The notes beneath the pieces are model-generated. The model made no database searches, was not told the origin of the DNA, and was given only the letters and a program-made list of their open reading frames with translations. Shown piece after piece: positions 15,128 through 29,063 of a stretch of DNA of 64,000 bases (position 1 is the first letter of the stretch; each line of letters begins with the position of its first letter). This stretch comes from Deinococcus sp. YIM 77859 (lineage in GTDB: Bacteria; Deinococcota; Deinococci; Deinococcales; Deinococcaceae): contig NZ_JQNI01000002.1 in assembly GCF_000745175.1 (NCBI RefSeq), positions 1,035,001 to 1,099,000 of the forward strand, in the 5' to 3' direction. Both the position numbers and the translations under genes were made by a program.

Positions 15128-16232
15128 GTGTGCCCGGCTCTGGAGCGCCCGCCAGGGGTAGGGTAAAGACAAAAGTGCTCCCCTTTCCCAGCGTCGAGCT
15201 CGCCGTGAGTGTTCCTCCCATGCCTTCCACCAGCCCCCGCGCGATGGTGAGGCCCACACCGCTGCCGCCGTCGGTTCGGGAACGGGCCGGGTCGCCGCGG
15301 TAGAAGCGCTCGAAGATACGGCCCAGGTGTTCGGGCGCGATGCCGCTCCCGGTGTCGACTACAGTGAACTGGACGGCTGTGCCTGCCAGGCCAGCACCGA
15401 TTTGGACGCGCCCACCTTCTGGCGTATATCGCAGGGCGTTCGACAGCAGGTTGGCGAGCACCTGTGAGGCCCGCTCGAAATCGGCCCGCACGTCGGGAAG
15501 GCCAAGCGTGAGCGTCACCTCCAGCGTCACGCCCTTGTCGGCGTAAGCGCCCTCGAACCGCTCGCGTGCCGCTGCCAGCAGCCTGCCGGGAGGAAAGATA
15601 CTGGGATGCAGTTCGACCGCGCCCGCCTCCACCCGCGAGACCAGGCTGAGGTCACGCACCAGGCGTTCCATGGCCCCCACCTCACGGACGATGGAACGCG
15701 CCGCGTGCTCTGGGGACATGACCCCGTCGGTCATGGCATCCGCGTACCCCCGCAGGGCGGCCAAGGGCGCACGAAGCTCGTGGGCGACATTCCCGATCAG
15801 CTCCACTCGGCCCTGCTCGACCCGTTCCAGGGCACCGGCCATCGTGTTGAAGTTACGCGCCAGGTCCGCCAGTTCGTCGCGGCCCTCCTCGGGAAGCCGC
15901 CGGGCATACCTCCCACTCGCGAGGGCACGGCTCCCCTCACTCAGCAGGTGAACGCTGCGAACCACCCGCCGGGAAGACAGCAGGGCAGTGCCCGCCGCGA
16001 CCAGGATCGCCAGCGGCAGGGAAGCGAGCAAAGCCCGCGTCAGCGTCTGCCGCATCCCGTGTTCGAGGTCGGGCCGCAGCTCGGCCCCCTCCGGACCGAT
16101 CAGCCGGACCATCTGCTCGACGTGGCTGCGATAGAAGGCGGGGGCAATCCATTCTGCCGAGAGAACGAGGCCACACACTGCCAGCCCGATCACCAGCAGG
16201 TGCGAGAGCAGCAGCCGGGGAAAAAAGCGCAT
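15069..16232 (-). CDS. Sensor histidine kinase
   Basis: A 387-residue membrane kinase: TM1 about 8-30, a short extracytoplasmic loop of about 35 residues, TM2 about 66-88, HAMP about 88-140, HisKA with phospho-acceptor His151 in NVAHELRAPLAAL, and HATPase_c with N-box NLLSNALRYT, DTGSGIAPEHLGRIFERFYR and GSGVGLTIARGLVEG. It is 3 nt from the response-regulator gene. The adjacent DUF305 and Csp genes suggest it senses copper or a similar metal stress in the envelope. The signal is an inference. Confidence 0.92.
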   Translation of the reverse strand: MRFFPRLLLSHLLVIGLAVCGLVLSAEWIAPAFYRSHVEQMVRLIGPEGAELRPDLEHGMRQTLTRALLASLPLAILVAAGTALLSSRRVVRSVHLLSEGSRALASGRYARRLPEEGRDELADLARNFNTMAGALERVEQGRVELIGNVAHELRAPLAALRGYADAMTDGVMSPEHAARSIVREVGAMERLVRDLSLVSRVEAGAVELHPSIFPPGRLLAAARERFEGAYADKGVTLEVTLTLGLPDVRADFERASQVLANLLSNALRYTPEGGRVQIGAGLAGTAVQFTVVDTGSGIAPEHLGRIFERFYRGDPARSRTDGGSGVGLTIARGLVEGMGGTLTASSTLGKGSTFVFTLPLAGAPEPGTLSGAFATSPENRASRRPGS

Positions 16233-16235
16233 GGC

Positions 16236-16907
16236 CTAGTCTTCCGCATCCCGAAAGCGGTAGCCGACTCCACGAACGGTTTCGATAAAGCGCGGCGCTT
16301 CTGCAGAATCCGCCAGCTTCTTGCGTAGCCCGGTGATATGCACGTCAACCACCCGCTCGGTGCCGGGAAAGTCGCCTCCCCAGACCCGTTCGAGCAGGCG
16401 TTCGCGCGTCCAGGCCAAACCGGGATGCTGCGCGAGGGTCGTCAGCAGGTCGTACTCCAGCCTGGAGAGGTCGAGCGGTTGCCCGTCCAGACGGGCGCTG
16501 CGGGCGCGCAGATCGAGGTGCAGGCCGCCACTCGTCACCGTCTCCCGCACCCCGGCACGGCGCAGCAGGGCACGCACGCGGGCCACCACCTCGCGGGGAC
16601 TAAAGGGCTTGACCACGTAGTCATCTAGACCGGCGTCCAGGCCGCGCAACTTGTCCTCCTCTTCGCCCCGAGCCGTCAGCATCAGGATGGGCAGGTCCAG
16701 GCGAGCGGCGCGGGCCTCACGGGCCAGGACCATCCCAGAGGTGCCCGGCAGCATCCAGTCGAGAATGGCGAGATCGGCACGGGGGAGAAGGGCACGTGCC
16801 CGCGTTCCATCCACCGCCTCCAGCACGGTATGGCCCTCGGCCGTGAGGTAGGCACGCAGGATTTCGAGAATGGCGGGATCGTCATCCACAAGCAGGATCT
16901 GGGGCAT
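16236..16907 (-). CDS. OmpR/PhoB-type response regulator
   Basis: A 223-residue protein. The receiver domain has D8/D9, phospho-acceptor D50 (LAILDWMLPG) and K100 (VVKPFSPRE). The C-terminal winged helix has LLERVWGGDFPGTERVVDVHITGLRKKL and RGVGYRF. The start is the ATG at MPQILLVDD, preceded by GGAGGTGG. It is between the DUF305 gene and its kinase, with 22 nt to the former. Winged-helix regulators of this class bind direct repeats with 10-11 bp periodicity, matching the boxes at 13985 and 17531. Confidence 0.94.
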   Translation of the reverse strand: MPQILLVDDDPAILEILRAYLTAEGHTVLEAVDGTRARALLPRADLAILDWMLPGTSGMVLAREARAARLDLPILMLTARGEEEDKLRGLDAGLDDYVVKPFSPREVVARVRALLRRAGVRETVTSGGLHLDLRARSARLDGQPLDLSRLEYDLLTTLAQHPGLAWTRERLLERVWGGDFPGTERVVDVHITGLRKKLADSAEAPRFIETVRGVGYRFRDAED

Positions 16908-16929
16908 TCCACCTCCGGGCGGTGACGGG

Positions 16930-17511
16930 TCAGCGCAGCAGGGACAGCCTGAACTCGTACATCTCCTGCGCCTGGGCACGAACAATGTCACGCGCGAGCT
17001 TGAGGATGCTGGGGCTCTGGGACTTTTGCAAGGCGAGGTTCGCCATAGCAACAGCGGAGGCGTGGTGGGGCAGCATCCCCTGCACAAAGGCTAGGTCCTT
17101 GTTGCTGGCCTGCTTCACCCGCTCCACCATCCCGCCCATCATGGTCTTCATCATTCCGGCCATCTGGGTGTCCACGCCGCCGTAGCTTTGGAGCAGCGTG
17201 GTCATCTGGGCAATCTCGCGGTTCTGGTCCCGGATGATGGCGCTCGCCCAGGCTTTCACCTGAGCGTCCTTGGTGCCAAGCACGGCCTGACTCATGGCAA
17301 CCGCCGCCTGGTGGTGCGGGATCATCATGGAGAGAAAGGCGCGGTCGAACGCCCTGCCGCTGAGCCTATTCAGGGCCTCCAGGTCCATGGTCATCGCGGT
17401 TTGAGAACGGGCGCTCGGCGTGGTGTGATTCATCCCGCCGTGATTCATCTGGGCAAGGGCGGGCGTGGTCAGGACGCTGAGGGCCAGCGTGGTCAGGAAC
17501 GTCTTGTGCAT
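16930..17511 (-). CDS. DUF305 secreted protein, first gene of the two-component operon
   Basis: A 193-residue protein with signal peptide MHKTFLTTLALSVLTTPALAQ. Two DUF305 units carry FLSMMIPHHQAAVAMS and FVQGMLPHHASAVAMA. It is a paralogue of the product of 14534-15127. The start chosen is the ATG 6 nt after GAGGTG; the GTG nine bases earlier overlaps that ribosome-binding site. It is followed by the regulator and kinase genes, so sensor output and a metal-binding effector share one message. Confidence 0.87.
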   Translation of the reverse strand: MHKTFLTTLALSVLTTPALAQMNHGGMNHTTPSARSQTAMTMDLEALNRLSGRAFDRAFLSMMIPHHQAAVAMSQAVLGTKDAQVKAWASAIIRDQNREIAQMTTLLQSYGGVDTQMAGMMKTMMGGMVERVKQASNKDLAFVQGMLPHHASAVAMANLALQKSQSPSILKLARDIVRAQAQEMYEFRLSLLR

Positions 17512-17530
17512 GTCGTTCACCTCGCGGCTG

Positions 17531-17562
17531 AGGCTACGAGCGCGCTGTTAAGTTCCCGTAAA
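17531..17562 (-). promoter_or_regulatory. Response-regulator box and -10 of the DUF305-regulator-kinase operon
   Basis: On the minus strand: TTTAC (17562-17558), then TTAAC (17551-17547) 11 bp further, then 10 nt to TAGCCT (17536-17531). The layout equals that in front of the Csp gene, so the two-component system probably controls itself and the Csp operon. Confidence 0.5.
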
Positions 17563-17668
17563 GAGGGGGGGCAGACGGCAGGAGGCCGCCGGAGTAAGCT
17601 GGGGAGGCTTCAGCACACGAACCCCCGCCGCTTCCACTCGGCAAAAGCCCATCAGAACGGAGACAACG

Positions 17669-20057
<2,389 letters not shown>

Positions 20058-20065
20058 CGCCTCTC

Positions 20066-21262
20066 CTACTTCAGGTTGTCCGCGTTGACGGTCTGTACCT
20101 TGACAACCTGCGCCTGCAACACGTCGTCAAAGCGCATCATCATCACCCGCGAGCGTTCCCGCTCCCCGTTGTCCTGAAAGGCGATGGCTCCGGTCACCGT
20201 CGCGCAGCGGCTCTTGTCGGCGTTGAAGCAGGCGGGCAGGTTAACCTTGCGAACCGCCGCGCTCACCTGCGCGCGTGTGGGCAGGGTACGGCCGCTCCCC
20301 ATCGCCGCCTTGATCGCACTGAGAAGCGTGTTGGTGGCGTCGTAGGCGTAGACGGCCACCCCACTCGGCTTGGTCTTGTAGGCGGCCTGGTACCGTTCAC
20401 TGAAGTCCAGGGCGTTCGAAAAGGCGCTGGGCGGTCCAAACACCGTGCTGTAGACCACGCCCGCCCCCGCGATGCCGGCGCGCTGGAGGAAGCTGGGCGA
20501 GTCCAGACCGTCTCCGCCCATAAAGGTGGCGGTGACGCCCGCCGCCCGCAGCGCCTTGACAAGCTGAGAGCCGGTGTCGTCCGTGCCGCCAAAGTACACG
20601 ACATCGGCGGAGCTCGCCGCCACCCGCTTCACCGCCTCGGCAATCTGTGCGGGGGTCGAAGCGCCCATGTAGGCGGCCACCGGCACCTTGCGCTTTTTCA
20701 GGTTAGCCATCAGCGCCCGCGTCAGCCCATTGCCATAGGCGGTGTTGTCGGAAATCACAAAGACCGACCGCGCCTTCAGCTCTTCGGCGAGGTAGTCGGC
20801 CGCCGCCACCCCCTGCGCGCTGTCCGGCGCAACCACTCGGCTAAAGTGCGACCAACCGTTTTGGGTGAGCTGGTCCCCCGTGCTGGCGGGAGAAATCATG
20901 GCGAGTTTGGCAGCCGCGAAGTGTTGGGCCAAGACATTAGACACACTGGAATTCAGCGCTCCCACCACGCCGATGATGGCCTTGTCGGCCAGGATGGTCT
21001 TGGCGACCTGCGGGGCCAGTGTGGCTGAGGCTTGGTCATCGTAGGGCGCCAGCACGAGGTCATAGCCCAAAGCCTTAAAGGCCCGTGCCTGTTCCTGCAC
21101 CGCCAGCTCTGCGCCGCGCTTGACCTCGCTGCCGATGGGCGTCAGGCTGCCGCTGAGCGGGCTGACCGTCGCAATCTTGATGGTCGCCGCCTCGGCCATA
21201 CCGGTCAGCAGCAGCGCAGAAAGGACGGCCCGCTTCCACCTCTTATCCCATGAATGTTGCAT
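20066..21262 (-). CDS. Branched-chain amino-acid-type ABC transporter substrate-binding protein
   Basis: A 398-residue periplasmic binding protein of the LivJ/Peripla_BP_6 family. Signal peptide to about residue 25 ([14 protein letters not shown]). Family blocks: [53 protein letters not shown] and [14 protein letters not shown]. No permease or ATPase gene is near, so it is an orphan that must pair with a transporter elsewhere. Substrate unknown (amino acids or amides). Convergent with ppsA, 8 nt apart. TACCGT sits 5 nt before the ATG. Confidence 0.88.
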   Translation of the reverse strand: MQHSWDKRWKRAVLSALLLTGMAEAATIKIATVSPLSGSLTPIGSEVKRGAELAVQEQARAFKALGYDLVLAPYDDQASATLAPQVAKTILADKAIIGVVGALNSSVSNVLAQHFAAAKLAMISPASTGDQLTQNGWSHFSRVVAPDSAQGVAAADYLAEELKARSVFVISDNTAYGNGLTRALMANLKKRKVPVAAYMGASTPAQIAEAVKRVAASSADVVYFGGTDDTGSQLVKALRAAGVTATFMGGDGLDSPSFLQRAGIAGAGVVYSTVFGPPSAFSNALDFSERYQAAYKTKPSGVAVYAYDATNTLLSAIKAAMGSGRTLPTRAQVSAAVRKVNLPACFNADKSRCATVTGAIAFQDNGERERSRVMMMRFDDVLQAQVVKVQTVNADNLK

Positions 21263-21302
21263 AACTCACGGTACAAAGGCGCGCTCACAAGCCTCTTACA
21301 GG

Positions 21303-22514
<1,212 letters not shown>

Positions 22515-22522
22515 CGCGAGGC

Positions 22523-22528
22523 AGGGTA
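22523..22528 (-). promoter_or_regulatory. -10 box of the RlmI-like gene (leaderless)
   Basis: TACCCT on the minus strand, 8 nt before the ATG at 22514, with no Shine-Dalgarno sequence. Confidence 0.55.
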
Positions 22529-22591
22529 GCGCACGAAAAGGGGCGCGCAGGTTCTTTCCTGTCACGCCCCAAAGCCGCCCCTGTTCCGTCT

Positions 22592-23803
<1,212 letters not shown>

Positions 23804-24009
23804 GGATGTTCTCCTTTGTTGCAGAAGGCAGAGGCGGCTTGCGGCGACCAGCACTGCTGCAGACGGTAAGGTTGGCGGTTGAGCGGGAAGGGGTTCTGGC
23901 CCGCGAGGCAGCCCAGGCGCCAGCCACCCCCTTCATAGCGTGAGCCTCTCGACTGCATTCGACAACGAGTGAAGTTCCGATCGGTGCCGCGCCCGCCCGC
24001 CTCCTGCCG

Positions 24010-26358
<2,349 letters not shown>

Positions 26359-26387
26359 GCAACCTCCAGCAGGGTAAATCTTGAACT

Positions 26388-26407
26388 CAGTCCAAATTTT
26401 AAGACTG
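26388..26407 (-). promoter_or_regulatory. Candidate repressor operator upstream of fadB
   Basis: Inverted repeat CAGTC (26388-26392) / GACTG (26403-26407) around an AT-rich centre, unusual in this GC-rich DNA. It covers the -35 region upstream of a minus-strand TACCCT at 26376-26371. TetR-type fatty-acid regulators bind such dyads; the regulator is not in this window. Confidence 0.3.
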
Positions 26408-26518
26408 TTCGGGGCGTTTGTCCACTGGGGCCGCAGGGCTTGGCCCAGGTGCCTTTGTGCCTTGAGCCGTTCTTTAGCGGGCCTGGAAAGAGGTGGGCGC
26501 TGCCCGTACAGTAGAGGT

Positions 26519-26602
26519 CAGCTCGTTCAACCGTGCTTGCCGGAGCCGCAAGGAGACGCGGCTGGATGCTGAAGCGCCCGCCATCATGACGGGCGTTTCT
26601 TG
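26519..26602 (+). ncRNA. Candidate small RNA with intrinsic terminator
   Basis: Between the divergent ends of fadB and the DUF1634-like gene there is a plus-strand TACAGT (-10, 26507-26512), then a hairpin AGCCGC / GCGGCT (26544-26549 with 26558-26563) whose loop shows AAGGAGA, and then a terminator hairpin CGCCCG / CGGGCG (26575-26580 with 26590-26595) followed by TTTCTT. No gene on the plus strand would use this terminator, so a short transcript of about 84 nt is possible. It does not match SRP, 6S or tmRNA consensus. The minus-strand DUF1634-like gene could also use the hairpin as a weak terminator. Confidence 0.25.
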
Positions 26603-26614
26603 CGGGTGGCCGCT

Positions 26615-26887
26615 CTACAGCAAGCTCTTGACCCCATACACCACGGCGAGCCCTCCCAGCGCCGCGAGCGCGGCGAGGCTCAGGCGGCGGTCACGCTTCC
26701 AGGCACCCACCGCCACCCACACCGCGGCCAGAACGGGCACCAGGCCGACCCAGGCCACCCCGCCCGCAGCGAGCTTTGGAAACAGCACCCCCAGGGCCAA
26801 CAGGACCACCGCCACCCAGAACCCGAGGGGATAGAGCCAGGCGGGAAGCCCAGCGAGTTCGGTGTCGCTTTTGCGCTCGGGGCTCAC
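26615..26887 (-). CDS. Small membrane protein, DUF1634-like
   Basis: A 90-residue protein with three hydrophobic segments (about residues 20-38, 42-62 and 68-88). The segment [20 protein letters not shown] with the following hydrophobic helix resembles DUF1634, a family usually encoded next to TauE/SafE exporters, as here. The GTG start overlaps the exporter's stop (GTGA), so translation is coupled. It probably assists the exporter. The family match was made by eye. Confidence 0.65.
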   Translation of the reverse strand: MSPERKSDTELAGLPAWLYPLGFWVAVVLLALGVLFPKLAAGGVAWVGLVPVLAAVWVAVGAWKRDRRLSLAALAALGGLAVVYGVKSLL

Positions 26888-27636
26888 GTGTGCCCCCAGT
26901 ATTTCCAGAGAAGCTGACCGGCGGTCAAGACCAGCAGCACGCTGAAAAACAGCTTGAGCCCCGCAGCGGGAATGCGGCTTTGTAGCCCGGCTCCGGCACG
27001 CGCCCCGACAAGCACACCCAGCGCGACCCCAGCGGCAAGGCGCACGTCCAGCAGCCCGCCTGCCTGGTAGACCAAGGCGTTTCCGACGGCGGTCAGCCCC
27101 ATGATGAAGGTCGAGGTGGCGATCGCCTGCCGGATAGGAACCCCCGCCAGCAGGTTGAGCACCGGCACCTGCACCGTGCCCCCACCGATGCCCAACAGGC
27201 CACTCATGATGCCGGCAAAGGTCATGGCAGGCGGTACCAGGCGGCTCGGTGGCCGCTCGACCTCCACCCGCTTCAGCCCGCGAAGCAGGTTGTAGGCCGA
27301 ATACAGCAGCAGCAGCGCAAAGACCGTGGCGACCGCCCGCGCCGGCAAAACCAGCCCCAGAAAGCTACCGATTGCCCCGCCGATGATGGTGTAGGGCGAA
27401 AGCAGGTACCCTGTGCGGGCACGCACCAGGCCCTGTTGCAGGTAGCTGGCCGCGCCGCTCAAGCCCACCGCCAGCACCCCGATCTGTGAGACCGCCACCG
27501 CCTGCCCGATGGTGATGTCGCGCCCGAAGTGCGGAAGCACGAATTCCAGCGCGGGAACGACCACCACACCGCCGCCCAGGCCCAGAATCGCCCCCAGCAC
27601 CCCGGCGAGCAGGCCGACACCGATCACCGCAAGCAT
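26884..27636 (-). CDS. TauE/SafE (TSUP) family anion exporter
   Basis: A 250-residue integral membrane protein with about eight helices. Two internally related halves begin [23 protein letters not shown] and [20 protein letters not shown], each with the GxGGG-xxxxP signature of the family. Members export or import sulfite, sulfoacetate or similar organo-sulfur anions. The start is the ATG; the GTG directly before it (27639) is an alternative. Coupled to the DUF1634-like gene. Substrate unknown. Confidence 0.87.
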   Translation of the reverse strand: MLAVIGVGLLAGVLGAILGLGGGVVVVPALEFVLPHFGRDITIGQAVAVSQIGVLAVGLSGAASYLQQGLVRARTGYLLSPYTIIGGAIGSFLGLVLPARAVATVFALLLLYSAYNLLRGLKRVEVERPPSRLVPPAMTFAGIMSGLLGIGGGTVQVPVLNLLAGVPIRQAIATSTFIMGLTAVGNALVYQAGGLLDVRLAAGVALGVLVGARAGAGLQSRIPAAGLKLFFSVLLVLTAGQLLWKYWGHT

Positions 27637-27803
27637 CACAAGAGGATCACGGGCATGAGGCTAACACGGCGGCCCATTCCGGGCTCTTGTCCCGCACCCA
27701 GTACTGCCCTGCGGCGGCCCAGAGCAACGGTCCACTGCGCAGGGCCGCCCCGCCGTGTCCCGTGCATCACGCCCTGTTTTGGGGACGGGAAGCCGCTCGG
27801 GGC

Positions 27804-27883
<80 letters not shown>

Positions 27884-28014
27884 CTGGCCTAGACGTGATT
27901 TATGGCAGGGAACGGACCCCTACGCATCTTCCCAAATTGACCGCTCTGGAGGGCATTCTCCCCTATCGACCGCGCCCGCTTGTGCGCTCTGGATAACGCA
28001 CCGTAACGGATGGG

Positions 28015-28042
28015 TTGGTCACGCGTTGGTCACGGTTGGTCA
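28015..28042 (+). repeat. Left arm-type integrase sites (three TTGGTCA repeats)
   Basis: TTGGTCA at 28015-28021, 28026-28032 and 28036-28042, all in the same direction and spaced 11 and 10 bp, one helical turn. The first two lie in the 20-mer GGTTGGTCACGCGTTGGTCA that recurs near the right end (34813-34832). Confidence 0.65.
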
Positions 28043-28088
28043 TGCCTGCTATGTGCGGTTACGTTGCGCTGAGTCACGGACGGTGTGT

Positions 28089-28094
28089 TATCTT
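28089..28094 (+). promoter_or_regulatory. -10 box of the first element gene (leaderless)
   Basis: TATCTT, 7 nt before the ATG at 28102. A TTGCGC (28064-28069) could be the -35 with a long 19-nt spacer. The promoter starts 22 bp after the third arm repeat, so integrase or Xis binding could affect it. Confidence 0.55.
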
Positions 28095-28101
28095 CTGATA
28101 C

Positions 28102-28683
28102 ATGTTTGCGGTCGGCTCAGCTCCTAAGCGTTCCTCGCGTGAATACCGCGAGCTTGAGCGTGATGAGCTGCGGCATGAGCTGGGCGTTGAATCCATGCGG
28201 AACTGGTACGACGCGCTAGACCTTCCCATGTGGACCCTGGGAGGGTTCCAACCGCGCATCCCTGAAGAGGAACGGGAACGCATCGACCATGAAGCGCAGA
28301 AGGCCTACCGTGCCCACTGGGATACCCAGCGGGCCGTAAGGCGCTGGTATGCCGCCCAGGTTGCGGCTGGTCGACAGGTACGAACGGCAGAGCTTGCCGA
28401 GCGCCTGGGGGCACAGGATGACGCCCAGGCCCGCGCCATGCTGCAGGCCTTCGCCTTCGACCTCTTCCACCTTCACCGGCACCTCTGGCGGGCGCTCAAG
28501 CACCTGGAGGCCCAGGAAGCGGGCCTGACCTTCGAAGAGGCCCTGACCGCCGTTAAGCGCGAAGAGCGCCGCTTGAAGCGGCTCTGGGCACGGCCTCTGC
28601 CTGCAGCACGGCCCACGCGCCTGAAGCGGCCCCGGCCCATCGACTACCGGCCCCAGGTCCAACCGACCGCACCGACCAACTAG
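28102..28683 (+). CDS. Hypothetical protein of the integrative element
   Basis: A 193-residue, highly charged protein, rich in Arg, Glu and Ala, probably mostly helical; the C-terminal 35 residues are Pro/Arg-rich and likely disordered (RPTRLKRPRPIDYRP). No signal peptide or membrane helix. I recognise no family. As the first leaderless gene after the attachment site, before the Xis-like gene, it may be an early regulatory or DNA-binding protein of the element. Confidence 0.7.
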   Translation: MFAVGSAPKRSSREYRELERDELRHELGVESMRNWYDALDLPMWTLGGFQPRIPEEERERIDHEAQKAYRAHWDTQRAVRRWYAAQVAAGRQVRTAELAERLGAQDDAQARAMLQAFAFDLFHLHRHLWRALKHLEAQEAGLTFEEALTAVKREERRLKRLWARPLPAARPTRLKRPRPIDYRPQVQPTAPTN

Positions 28684-28750
28684 AGAACTTTCGCCACTGG
28701 CTGAAGTTCTCCCCCGCTGACCTGCGGGTGTAGTTGGAAGGTGTTTCCCT

Positions 28751-28975
28751 TTGACTGCGATCAACCCTGAAGAGCTGGGCGTGTCTTCGCCCATCGTGCC
28801 CGCGTTCCTGAGCGTGCCGGATGCTGCCGCCTACCTGGGCGTACACCCGGCCCTGGTTTACAAAGAGATTCGCGCCGGTCGACTTCGCGCTGTGAAGATC
28901 GGCGCGAAGGTCATCCGCATTCCCCGTGAGGCACTGGAGGCATACACGGCGGCACAGAGCACGGGGGCCAACTAA
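28751..28975 (+). CDS. Xis/AlpA-type helix-turn-helix protein
   Basis: A 74-residue protein. The core FLSVPDAAAYLGVHPALVYK-EIRAGRLRAVKIG-KVIRIPREALEAY is the HTH_17/excisionase fold (MerR-like winged helix). It likely bends DNA at the attachment site as recombination directionality factor, or acts as the AlpA-type activator of the island. The start is a TTG behind GGAAGG; a GTG at about residue 11 is an alternative, as residues 1-17 are outside the conserved fold. Its product is encoded far from int, unlike in many phages. Confidence 0.75.
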   Translation: MTAINPEELGVSSPIVPAFLSVPDAAAYLGVHPALVYKEIRAGRLRAVKIGAKVIRIPREALEAYTAAQSTGAN

Positions 28976-28976
28976 T

Positions 28977-29003
28977 GCCCCGCCGTGACCGGGACGGCGG
29001 GGC
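28977..29003 (+). other. Strong hairpin between the Xis-like and PrimPol genes
   Basis: 10-bp perfect stem GCCCCGCCGT / ACGGCGGGGC with a 7-nt loop right behind the Xis-like stop. There is no T-run, so it is more likely an RNA-stabilising or attenuating structure than a complete terminator. Confidence 0.4.
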
Positions 29004-29063
29004 AGGGGCAGCGCGGGCGGGCGCTGCAGACAGTCTAGAGGATCTGGGCCTGCAGGGGGACGC

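Noticed and set aside
26519..26602. SRP RNA, 6S or tmRNA at the candidate small-RNA site
   Set aside because: The conserved SRP loop sequence, the 6S bubble and the tmRNA tag region are all absent.
27713..27749. Inverted repeat GGCGGCCC / GGGCCGCC as an attachment or operator site
   Set aside because: It lies outside the element, is pure GC and has a 21-nt loop; such repeats arise easily in this composition.
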